NCBI GenBank assembly: GCA_964424125.1
Contig: CAYRHS010000170.1
Location: 1 to 6,465 of the forward strand
Origin: CAYRHS01 sp964424125
GTDB lineage: Bacteria; Actinomycetota; Acidimicrobiia; IMCC26256; JAOSJL01
Reading direction: 5' to 3'
Length of the DNA stretch: 6,465 nucleotides
Of the stretch, positions 1-5,512 are shown piece by piece. The notes beneath the pieces are model-generated. The model had not been told where the DNA came from and did no database searches. It saw only the letters and a program-made list of their open reading frames with translations. Made by a program: the position numbers and the translations under genes. The stretch's first letter is position 1, and each line of letters opens with the position of its first letter.

Positions 1-4
1 TCTC

Positions 5-34
5 GAGCGGAGCGCCTCAGGAGGCGAGCCGCTC
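5..34. terminator. Imperfect inverted repeat across the glyS stop codon
   Basis: GAGCGG (5-10) pairs with CCGCTC (29-34), and CGCCT (13-17) pairs with AGGCG (22-26), with a symmetric two-base mismatch between the stems and a 4-base loop. The glyS stop codon (19-17) lies at the tip. No T-run can be judged because the window ends here. It could help end or protect the glyS transcript, or may be a chance GC-rich hairpin. Confidence 0.35.
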
Positions 35-1327
35 CCGGAGGTAGGCGAGGAGGCGGTCGATCGCGACCCGATCCTGGTCCATGGAGTCGCGGTCACGAAC
101 GGTCACGGCCCGGTCGTCAAGGGTGTCGAAGTCGATCGTGACGCACAGCGGCGTCCCGACCTCGTCCTGGCGCCGGTAGCGCCGCCCGATCGAGCCCGCC
201 TCGTCGAGGTCCATCTGGAAGTGGGGCCGGACCAGGTCGGCGACCTCTCCGGCGGTCGGGCGCAGCCTCTCGTTCTTCGACAGCGGCAGCACCGCCACCT
301 TGGTCGGCGCGAGGCGTGGGTCGAGACGCAGCACGGCGCGCTGCTCCCCCCGCACCTCCTCCTCGGCGTACGCGGCGAGGAGGAAGGCCAACGTCGCCCG
401 GTCGGCACCCGCCGCCGGCTCGACGACGTGCGGCACGTAGCGCCGGTCGGCTTCCTGGTCGAAGTAGCTCAGATCCTCGCCCGAGTGCTCGGCGTGCTGG
501 GTCAGGTCGAAGTCGGTGCGGTTGGCGATCCCCTCCAGCTCCCCCCATCCCCACGGGTACGCGAACTCCACGTCCGCGGTGCCCGCGGAGTAGTGCGACA
601 GCTCCTCGGGATCGTGGGCGCGCAGACGCAGCTGGTCTTCGGGGATGCCCAGATCGAGGTACCAGCGGAACCGCTCCTGGCACCAGTACTCGAACCAACG
701 CTCGCCCTCCTCGGGAGGCACGAAGAACTCCATCTCCATCTGCTCGAACTCTCGGGTGCGGAAGACGAAGTTGCCGGGCGTGATCTCGTTGCGGAACGAC
801 TTGCCGATCTGCGCGATCCCGAAGGGCGGCTTCTTGCGCGTGACGGTCTGGACGTTCTTGAAGTTGACGAAGATCCCCTGCGCGGTCTCGGGTCGAAGAT
901 ACGCGGTGTGCGCTTCGTCCTCGACGGGTCCGACGAAGGTCTTGAACATCAGGTGGAACTGCCGTGCGTCGGTGAACGAATCCTTCGCTCCGCAGTTCGG
1001 GCACGCGCCCGACGCGGGGAGATCGTCTCCGCGGAATCGCTCCTTGCAGTTGCGGCAGTCGACGAGGGGATCGGTGAACGTCGCCAGGTGCCCGCTCGCC
1101 TCCCAGACCCGGGGTGCCATGAGGATCGCGGCGTCGATCCCGACCACGTCGTCGCGGAGCTGCACCATCGAGCGCCACCAGGCGTCCTTGACGTTGCGCT
1201 TCAGGAGCACGCCGAGGGGCCCGTAGTCCCAGGTGCTACGGAAGCCGCCGTAGATCTCGCTCGACGGGAACACCAAACCCCGGCGCTTGGCGAGGTTGAC
1301 GATGCGGTTCATGCGATCGTCGGGCAT
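17..1327 (-). CDS. glyS: Glycyl-tRNA synthetase, alpha2 (single-chain) type
   Basis: This cytoplasmic class II aminoacyl-tRNA synthetase charges tRNA-Gly with glycine using ATP. The product is 436 residues, close to the usual 430-470 for the homodimeric bacterial type, and unlike the alpha2beta2 enzyme of E. coli. An N-terminal motif 1 region (YGPLGVLLKRNV, about 35-46) is followed by a zinc-ribbon insertion with C91-x2-C94 and C109-x2-C112. Then come RPETAQGIF (145-153), motif 2 (FRNEITPG through RTREFEQMEMEF, 178-201), the glycine-site segment around HYSAGTADVEF (245-255), and a motif 3 region (AGADRATLAFL, 306-316). The C-terminal anticodon-binding domain starts near PTKVAVLPL (341). The frame stays open upstream to 1558, but that part overlaps recO and has no synthetase character. 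I chose the ATG at 1327 because a TACCCT -10 box lies 7 nt before it. An in-frame ATG at 1312 is an alternative. It follows recO by 32 bases. Confidence 0.97.
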   Translation of the reverse strand: MPDDRMNRIVNLAKRRGLVFPSSEIYGGFRSTWDYGPLGVLLKRNVKDAWWRSMVQLRDDVVGIDAAILMAPRVWEASGHLATFTDPLVDCRNCKERFRGDDLPASGACPNCGAKDSFTDARQFHLMFKTFVGPVEDEAHTAYLRPETAQGIFVNFKNVQTVTRKKPPFGIAQIGKSFRNEITPGNFVFRTREFEQMEMEFFVPPEEGERWFEYWCQERFRWYLDLGIPEDQLRLRAHDPEELSHYSAGTADVEFAYPWGWGELEGIANRTDFDLTQHAEHSGEDLSYFDQEADRRYVPHVVEPAAGADRATLAFLLAAYAEEEVRGEQRAVLRLDPRLAPTKVAVLPLSKNERLRPTAGEVADLVRPHFQMDLDEAGSIGRRYRRQDEVGTPLCVTIDFDTLDDRAVTVRDRDSMDQDRVAIDRLLAYLRERLAS

Positions 1328-1334
1328 GGCGGCG

Positions 1335-1340
1335 AGGGTA
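1335..1340 (-). promoter_or_regulatory. Putative leaderless promoter -10 box for glyS
   Basis: On the minus strand this reads TACCCT, fitting the actinobacterial TAnnnT -10 pattern. Seven bases separate it from the ATG at 1327, so a transcript would begin at or next to the start codon. No convincing -35 box is seen about 17 bases further upstream. No Shine-Dalgarno sequence precedes the ATG, which fits a leaderless message. The call rests on a short motif and on its recurrence at other starts in this window. Confidence 0.42.
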
Positions 1341-1359
1341 GTGGAGGCGGGTGCGGGGA

Positions 1360-2085
1360 CTAGCCGGCTCGGAGCAACGGGGCACTGCGGAGGCGGCGCT
1401 CCAGATGATGTTCGAGGCTGGCAACGCCCAGACGTTCCAGCTCCGAGACCGCCGGACCCGGCGGCTCGGCGAGGGCGCCTCGCAACTCCCCACCGAGGAC
1501 GCGCACCAGAAGCGTGTAGGTGTCCGCCTCGAGCCGCACTCCCGCGAGGTGACCGCACTGTTCGCAGCAGACCCCACCGGCGGCGAGGTCGAAGCGCGGG
1601 AACGGGCCGTCTCCGTCACCGCAGTACACACAGGCCTCGAGCATCGGATGGAACCCCTCGACCGAGAGCACCTTCCAGAAGAACGCGGGCGCGACGACCG
1701 GCGAGCCCGTGCCGGCCAGGGTCCGCAACGCCCCCACGAGCATCCGGTAGAGCGGGAGGTTCCGCTCGCGCTCCTGGGCGAGCTGGTCGGTCGCCTCCAG
1801 CATCGGGATCGCGTGTGTGAGCGCCACGTAGTCCTCCCGTAGCGCGCGGAACGCGTCGAGGGTCTCGACCTGGGTGACCACGTCGAGGTTGCGGCCCTCG
1901 TAGCACTGGAGGGCGACGTGGCTCATCGGCTCCAGGCGGCCTCCGAAGCGGCTCCCGGGCTTGCGGACACCCTTGGCGACGGCCCGGACCTTGCCGCGCG
2001 TCTCGGTGAGGAACGTGATGATGCGGTCGGTCTCCCCCAGCTTGTGGGTCCGGAGCACCACACCCCGGTCGCGGTAGAGCGCCAC
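1360..2085 (-). CDS. recO: DNA repair protein RecO
   Basis: RecO is the recombination mediator that works with RecR to load RecA on SSB-coated single-stranded DNA and that anneals strands in the RecFOR pathway. The 241-residue product matches the usual length of about 240-250. It opens with the RecO_N OB-fold signature (YRDRGVVLRTHKLGETDRII, residues 4-23), then RGKVRAVAKGVRKPGSRFGG (30-49). A helical C-terminal region carries a zinc site, C152-x2-C155 and C174-x2-C177 (with an extra C173), as in Deinococcus-type RecO. The open frame extends to 2223 inside uppS, but those residues are not RecO-like. I placed the start at the GTG at 2085, which leaves the OB-fold complete and sits 6 nt after a TACACT box. 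Two other GTC/GTG-type valine codons nearby make the exact start slightly uncertain. It lies between uppS (56-base gap) and glyS. Confidence 0.95.
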   Translation of the reverse strand: MALYRDRGVVLRTHKLGETDRIITFLTETRGKVRAVAKGVRKPGSRFGGRLEPMSHVALQCYEGRNLDVVTQVETLDAFRALREDYVALTHAIPMLEATDQLAQERERNLPLYRMLVGALRTLAGTGSPVVAPAFFWKVLSVEGFHPMLEACVYCGDGDGPFPRFDLAAGGVCCEQCGHLAGVRLEADTYTLLVRVLGGELRGALAEPPGPAVSELERLGVASLEHHLERRLRSAPLLRAG

Positions 2086-2091
2086 GACGAC

Positions 2092-2097
2092 AGTGTA
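2092..2097 (-). promoter_or_regulatory. Putative leaderless promoter -10 box for recO
   Basis: The minus strand reads TACACT followed by GTCGTC and then the GTG at 2085, a 6-nt spacing expected for a leaderless start. No ribosome binding site is visible before the GTG. No good -35 hexamer is found at 16-18 bases, where the sequence is GAGCGG-like. The box supports the GTG at 2085 over longer in-frame starts inside uppS. Confidence 0.42.
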
Positions 2098-2112
2098 GTT
2101 ACGGCCGTGTGA

Positions 2113-2139
2113 TTCCGCTCGGCATCCTCGGCTTCCGCT
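2113..2139. repeat. Nested direct repeat between uppS and recO
   Basis: The heptamer TTCCGCT occurs at 2113-2119 and again at 2133-2139, 20 bases apart. Between and overlapping these copies, CTCGGC occurs at 2118-2123 and 2127-2132. The element lies 16 to 42 bases upstream of the proposed recO -10 box, in the area of the -35 and upstream elements. It could be an operator, but a chance repeat in GC-rich DNA is equally possible. Confidence 0.3.
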
Positions 2140-2141
2140 GG

Positions 2142-2873
2142 CTACACCGCGCCGAAACGCCGGCGGCGGTGCTGGTAGTCGCGGATCGCCTCGAAGAGGT
2201 GGCCCCGACGGAAATCGGGCCACAGTGTGTCGGTGAACGCGAGCTCGGCGTAGGCGAGCTCCCAGAGCAAGAAGTTCGAGATCCGGAACTCCCCCGATGT
2301 GCGGACGAGGAGATCAGGATCGGGCATGTCCGGGGCGTAGAGCCGACGTGCGAGCGTCCGTTCGCTGAGCCGCTCGGGATCGAGACGCCCGTTCGCAACG
2401 TCCCGTGCGATCGCTCGCGTGGCGTCGACGATCTCGGCCCGGCCGCCGTAATTGAACGCGAAGGTCAGCGTCATCCGACGGTTCCGGGCCGTCATCGTCT
2501 CGGTCTCCTCGATCCGCCGGCGCACACGTTTGGGCACACGGCCGCCACGACGACCGATGAAGCAGACCCGCACGCCACGGGAATCGAGGTCGTCGCGGCG
2601 CTTCACGAGCAGCTGCTCGTTGAAGGCCATGAGGAACCGGACCTCGTCGAGCGGGCGGCGCCAGTTCTCGGTGGAGAACGCGTAGACGGTGAGCCACTCC
2701 AGGCCAAGATCCAGCGCGCCCTCGACCGTGTCGAAGAGCGCCTCTTCGCCCGCGGCATGGCCCTCCGTGCGCTTCAGCCCTCGTCGGCGCGCCCAGCGCC
2801 CGTTGCCGTCCATCACGATGGCCACGTGGGCAGGGAGCCGCTCACGGTCGACGTCTTGCAGCTCTGCGGGCAC
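2142..2873 (-). CDS. uppS: Isoprenyl transferase (undecaprenyl pyrophosphate synthase family)
   Basis: This cis-prenyltransferase condenses isopentenyl diphosphate units onto an allylic primer, giving a long-chain polyprenyl diphosphate, the precursor of the lipid carrier for peptidoglycan and other envelope glycans. It acts at the cytoplasmic face of the membrane. The 243-residue product has all the family signatures. MDGNGRWA (21-28) holds the metal and pyrophosphate-binding Asp22. H39 sits in GHAAGE. YAFSTENWRRP is at 64-74 and NYGGRAEI at 141-148. PDPDLLVRTSGEFRISNF (184-201) holds the substrate-binding Arg/Arg/Ser set (R191, R197, S199), followed by LLWELAYAEL and LWPDF (217-221). The C-terminal Arg run RRRRF is common in Gram-positive homologues. 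The start is a GTG placed 6 nt after a TAGCGT box. In actinobacteria, paralogues can make shorter chains (decaprenyl or Z-farnesyl diphosphate), so the product chain length cannot be fixed from the sequence. Confidence 0.96.
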   Translation of the reverse strand: MPAELQDVDRERLPAHVAIVMDGNGRWARRRGLKRTEGHAAGEEALFDTVEGALDLGLEWLTVYAFSTENWRRPLDEVRFLMAFNEQLLVKRRDDLDSRGVRVCFIGRRGGRVPKRVRRRIEETETMTARNRRMTLTFAFNYGGRAEIVDATRAIARDVANGRLDPERLSERTLARRLYAPDMPDPDLLVRTSGEFRISNFLLWELAYAELAFTDTLWPDFRRGHLFEAIRDYQHRRRRFGAV

Positions 2874-2879
2874 CTGGCC

Positions 2880-2885
2880 ACGCTA
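2880..2885 (-). promoter_or_regulatory. Putative leaderless promoter -10 box for uppS
   Basis: The minus strand reads TAGCGT, then GGCCAG, then the GTG at 2873. The 6-nt spacing and the lack of a Shine-Dalgarno sequence suggest a leaderless message. The -35 position for this promoter falls on or beside the -10 box of the divergent lipid kinase promoter, so the two may compete for polymerase. Confidence 0.42.
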
Positions 2886-2908
2886 TCGGTCGCTCCGCGC
2901 CGCGACGG

Positions 2909-2914
2909 TACAGT
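2909..2914 (+). promoter_or_regulatory. Putative leaderless promoter -10 box for the lipid kinase gene
   Basis: TACAGT is followed by CCTGCG and then the GTG at 2921, again a TAnnnT box 6 nt before the start codon with no ribosome binding site. Only 23 bases separate it from the opposing uppS -10 box. The region 16-18 bases upstream has no clear TTGACA-like element. Confidence 0.45.
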
Positions 2915-2920
2915 CCTGCG

Positions 2921-3829
2921 GTGCCCGAGCCCGCTGCCCGCCCGTCCCGCTGGGTCGCGATCGCGAACCCGGTCGCGGGCCGCGGTCGCACCCGGAAGCT
3001 CCTCCCCGACCTGAGCCGAGCGTTCGAGGCGACACCTGTCCAGGTCGACCTCGTCGTCTCCGAGCACGCCGACCATCCCGCCGAGCTCGCGCGTGCCGCG
3101 CTGCGGGACGGCCGCGGCGTCATCGCCTGCGGCGGCGACGGGCTCATCGCCGAGCTCGGAGGCCTCGTGGCCGAAGCGAACGGGACGCTCGGCATCGTCC
3201 CCACGGGCTCGGGGAACGACTTCGCCCGCCACCTCGGCTTCGACCTGGACGAACCCCTCGCCGCGACCGACGTGCTCGCCACCGGAACGGTCCGGGCCGT
3301 CGACCTCGGTCGGGCCGACGGACAGTGGTTCGCCACGGTCGCGGGGTGTGGGTTCGACGCCGAGGCCAACCGCTGGGCGAACGGACGACGCCACCTCCGT
3401 GGCACGACGCTCTACGTGACGGCCGTACTCCGAACGCTCGTCACGTACCGGCCTCGCCGGTTCCGGATCACGATCGACGAGCGCGAACCCCGCGAGATCA
3501 GCGCGTGGCTCGTGGCGGTGGCGAACGGCTCGTCCTACGGCGGGGGGATGCGCATCGCCCCCGAGGCCCGGGAGGACGACGGGTTGCTCGACGTCGTCGT
3601 CGTGGGCCCGACGGGGCGCCTCGACTTCCTCCGGTCCTTTCCCCGGGTGTTCAAGGGGACCCACCTCGACCACCCGTTGGTCGAGGTGGCTCGGGGTCGC
3701 CACGTCCGGATCGAGTCGTTGGAGGAGACGATCCCACTGGAACTGTGGGCCAGCGGCGAGCGCGTCGGCGCCCTTCCCCGTGACGTCGAGGTCGTTCCCG
3801 GGGCGCTGCGCGTCGTCTGCCCCACCTGA
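2921..3829 (+). CDS. Diacylglycerol kinase-family lipid kinase (DAGK catalytic domain, YegS/BmrU-like)
   Basis: Members of this family transfer phosphate from ATP to the hydroxyl of diacylglycerol or related lipids at the cytoplasmic membrane face. The 302-residue product has the usual length. The N-terminal nucleotide-binding domain shows NPVAGRGR (16-23), GGDGLIAE (71-78) and GIVPTGSGNDFARHLG (91-106). The C-terminal beta-sandwich domain shows AGCGFDAEAN (141-150) and SSYGGGMRIAPEAREDDGLLDV (from 204). Two signatures depart from the norm. The usual GGDGTxNE is GGDGLIAE. The conserved DGE near the C-terminus, whose Asp is the proposed general base in staphylococcal DgkB, is SGE here (S278-G279-E280; codon AGC at 3752-3754). 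The GTG start has a -10 box 6 nt upstream. It is divergent from uppS, hinting at a role in envelope lipid or lipid-carrier recycling, but the substrate cannot be told from the sequence. Confidence 0.93.
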   Translation: MPEPAARPSRWVAIANPVAGRGRTRKLLPDLSRAFEATPVQVDLVVSEHADHPAELARAALRDGRGVIACGGDGLIAELGGLVAEANGTLGIVPTGSGNDFARHLGFDLDEPLAATDVLATGTVRAVDLGRADGQWFATVAGCGFDAEANRWANGRRHLRGTTLYVTAVLRTLVTYRPRRFRITIDEREPREISAWLVAVANGSSYGGGMRIAPEAREDDGLLDVVVVGPTGRLDFLRSFPRVFKGTHLDHPLVEVARGRHVRIESLEETIPLELWASGERVGALPRDVEVVPGALRVVCPT

Positions 3830-3858
3830 GCCTCTACGTCGGGCGCCCTCGGCTCAGG
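3825..3858. terminator. Inverted repeat between convergent genes, possible bidirectional terminator
   Basis: CCTGAGCC at 3825-3832 is perfectly complementary to GGCTCAGG at 3851-3858, an 8-bp stem with an 18-base loop. The loop contains the self-complementary GGGCGCCC (3841-3848). The left arm holds the TGA of the lipid kinase gene (3827-3829) and the right arm holds the TGA of the cupredoxin gene (3856-3854). No T-run follows on either strand, so it is not a classical intrinsic terminator. In GC-rich actinobacteria, stems without a U-tract are often proposed to help stop or stabilise transcripts. Confidence 0.4.
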
Positions 3859-4615
3859 GCTGGTTGCTCGGCTGGGCCGGGGGCTCGGTCTGGCCCGCCT
3901 GGGACTGCGGGTCGGTTTGGCCCGCGGGCGCCTGGTCGCCGCTGGGCTGGTCCGCGGAGACGCTTCCCGGCTCGGCCCCGGTCCCCGCGGACACGTCCCC
4001 GCCGACCGTCGGGACACCCTCCTCGACCGTGAAGGTGGTCTCCATCCCCGCGGCCCGATGGCCGGGGATGTCGCAGTACAGGGTGTAGGTGCCCGCCTCC
4101 AGCTGCGCCTTGCCCGAGTCCGTCGCGCCCTCACCATCGACGGTGAGCTTGGCCCAGCTCGGGTCCTCCTCGATGAGGAGCGTGTGCGTACCGGGGCCCG
4201 TGTTCAGGTAGTCGAACTCGATCACGCCGGGCGGCGCGACGTCGGCATCCAGGTTGATGAAGAAGTTCCCCGCGTCGGCGTGGATGATCGAGTCGGGTGG
4301 CACGTCGGCGAGCCCGCCGCCCGCCTCCTCGCCCTCGCTGGCTCCGAGCGCTGTGAGGCCGGCAGAGAGGACCAGGAACACGGCCGCCGCACCCAGGACC
4401 GAGACCGTGGACGAGCGGAGCCGAGCGTTCTGCGAGAGGGCCGCGAAGCCGACCATGACGGCGACCGTGAGCGCCCCCGCGATGAAAACCGCGACGGCCC
4501 CCGAGGTCGCCAGGAACAGGCGGGAGATGTTGATCGTGACGAACGCGATCAACAGCACCACCGCCACCGGCACCAGCACCGGGTACACGAGACGTTCGCG
4601 GACGTTGGCTCTCAC
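3854..4615 (-). CDS. Membrane-anchored cupredoxin (type 1 copper protein)
   Basis: The 253-residue product joins three N-terminal membrane helices (about 11-37, 39-61, 72-93) to a cupredoxin domain (about 105-200) and a low-complexity Pro/Gln/Gly/Ser tail (205-253). A mononuclear type 1 copper site is visible: H144 in GTHTLLIE, then C181, H186 and M191 in YCDIPGHRAAGM. The C-x4-H-x4-M spacing resembles auracyanin and rusticyanin rather than plastocyanin. There is no C-x3-C, so it is not the CuA subunit II. Positive residues at the N-terminus and in the loop at 62-70 predict that the copper domain faces outside. It starts with GTG inside the ctaG stop (GTGA overlap), so it is probably co-translated with the oxidase assembly factor. 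Likely roles are electron transfer to or from the oxidase or periplasmic-side copper handling; both are inference. The tail holds two tandem 9-residue units. Confidence 0.88.
   Translation of the reverse strand: MRANVRERLVYPVLVPVAVVLLIAFVTINISRLFLATSGAVAVFIAGALTVAVMVGFAALSQNARLRSSTVSVLGAAAVFLVLSAGLTALGASEGEEAGGGLADVPPDSIIHADAGNFFINLDADVAPPGVIEFDYLNTGPGTHTLLIEEDPSWAKLTVDGEGATDSGKAQLEAGTYTLYCDIPGHRAAGMETTFTVEEGVPTVGGDVSAGTGAEPGSVSADQPSGDQAPAGQTDPQSQAGQTEPPAQPSNQP
3872..3925 (-). repeat. Two tandem 27-bp units in the cupredoxin tail
   Basis: The C-terminal tail encodes AGQTDPQSQ (231-239) followed by AGQTEPPAQ (240-248). At the DNA level, TCGGTCTGGCCCGC (3885-3898) and TCGGTTTGGCCCGC (3912-3925) are 27 bases apart and differ at one position. 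The reading frame is kept. The repeat probably arose by a short in-frame duplication in a disordered linker-like tail. Confidence 0.75.
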
Positions 4616-5499
4616 CGGCTCGGGAGCCTATTCGGGCGGGCGGGGGGAGTCGGATCGGGAGCCCTCGGGGTTCGCGGCGCGAGCCGTCGCTCGTGGGCGC
4701 TCGCCGCCTCCTCTTCCGAGTACCAGCGGAAGAACAGCACCGCGATGAACGCCCAGAGCAGGAAGCCCGCACCGATCTTCATCACGAGGCCCGCGATGCG
4801 TTGGTCCTCGACCGTCGACAGGCCGAAGAGGTGTCCCACGCCCTCGTAGTAGTGGTAGAGGGGCTGATCCCCGAAGGTCAGGAACGAGGCCGGCACGGTC
4901 GGCACGATCGACTCGAGGAAGAGGAAGAGCATCCGCATCGGCGGTGCCAGGCGCGGGATCTCCGGCAAGGGACTGAGCACGGGCATCCAGACCACCAGCG
5001 CGGACACGAAGAGGACCACGTGGGCCACGAAGTGCGCGAAGCCGTTGTGCAGCGTCAGGTCGACGACCGCCGGCCAGTGCGAGACGACCAGGACGAGGTT
5101 GTAGACGATGAGCGCGGGCAGGAAGCGCGACAGGAAGCGCACGACGCGCAGCACCGCCTTCGGACGCAGGAGGGCCCGCAACATCCACGCGGGCGTCCCC
5201 ATCAGGAGGAGCGGCGTCGCCACGAGCGTGAACGTCAGGTGCTGGACCATGTGCACCGAGTAGAGGGAGTCCTCGGCGATCTCGTGGATCGGCCAGTCGG
5301 CGGCGAGCCACGTCGCGACGATGCCCAACGCGAAGCTCACGAGCTGCGCGCGCGTCACCGGCCGATCGGGGTCGGGAGCCAGGCGCGGTCCAAGCCGGAC
5401 GATCGCGATCGCGTAGGCGGCCGCGAGCAACGCGACCACCAACCAGACGTCCGGCTGAGCTTCCCAAGCAGGGAACTCGACGCCGATCGCGTGCGTCAC
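4612..5499 (-). CDS. ctaG: Cytochrome c oxidase assembly factor CtaG (Caa3_CtaG family)
   Basis: This is a polytopic membrane protein of the family named after Bacillus CtaG, which is needed for active caa3 oxidase and is unrelated to the Cox11-type CtaG of proteobacteria. The 295-residue product has about seven hydrophobic helices (near 18-36, 52-68, 83-105, 124-142, 151-175, 188-210 and 236-258). Family features include ADWPIHEIAEDSLYSVHMVQ (67-86) leading to H87, SHWP (140-143), HNGFAHFVAH (151-160) and EDQRIAGLVMKIG (231-243). Many His and Met residues near the membrane surface (H72, H83, M84, H87, H141, H156, H160) could bind copper, which is inference. A hydrophilic Pro/Arg tail follows residue 262. 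It starts with GTG 13 bases after ctaF and overlaps the cupredoxin gene by 4 bases, placing it in the oxidase operon. Confidence 0.93.
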   Translation of the reverse strand: MTHAIGVEFPAWEAQPDVWLVVALLAAAYAIAIVRLGPRLAPDPDRPVTRAQLVSFALGIVATWLAADWPIHEIAEDSLYSVHMVQHLTFTLVATPLLLMGTPAWMLRALLRPKAVLRVVRFLSRFLPALIVYNLVLVVSHWPAVVDLTLHNGFAHFVAHVVLFVSALVVWMPVLSPLPEIPRLAPPMRMLFLFLESIVPTVPASFLTFGDQPLYHYYEGVGHLFGLSTVEDQRIAGLVMKIGAGFLLWAFIAVLFFRWYSEEEAASAHERRLAPRTPRAPDPTPPARPNRLPSR

Positions 5500-5512
5500 C
5501 GCAGCACCGGAT

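Noticed and set aside
221..1363. Long plus-strand open frame antisense to glyS
   Set aside because: The opposite strand encodes a complete glycyl-tRNA synthetase with all motifs. The antisense translation is Arg/Glu/Leu-rich without recognisable domains, as expected from high GC.
1362..1369. AGCCGGCT palindrome at the recO stop
   Set aside because: It is an 8-base palindrome without a loop, common in GC-rich DNA, and forms no useful hairpin.
1328..1558. N-terminal extension of glyS inside recO
   Set aside because: The frame is open, but the added 77 residues are low-complexity Arg/Pro/Ala sequence overlapping recO, and the -10 box at 1335-1340 supports the ATG at 1327.
2086..2223. N-terminal extension of recO inside uppS
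   Set aside because: The added residues are not part of the OB-fold and overlap the uppS 3' end. The GTG at 2085 gives the family's normal length.
2813..3703. Minus-strand open frame antisense to the lipid kinase gene
   Set aside because: The plus strand carries the DAGK signatures, and the antisense product is compositionally biased without motifs.
3854..4615. Reading the cupredoxin gene as oxidase subunit II (ctaC)
   Set aside because: There is no CuA C-x3-C motif, three rather than two membrane helices are present, and the ligand set is that of a mononuclear type 1 copper site.
3917..4849. Plus-strand open frame antisense to the cupredoxin and ctaG genes
   Set aside because: It crosses two recognisable genes, has no domain signature and is explained by GC-rich codon shadows.
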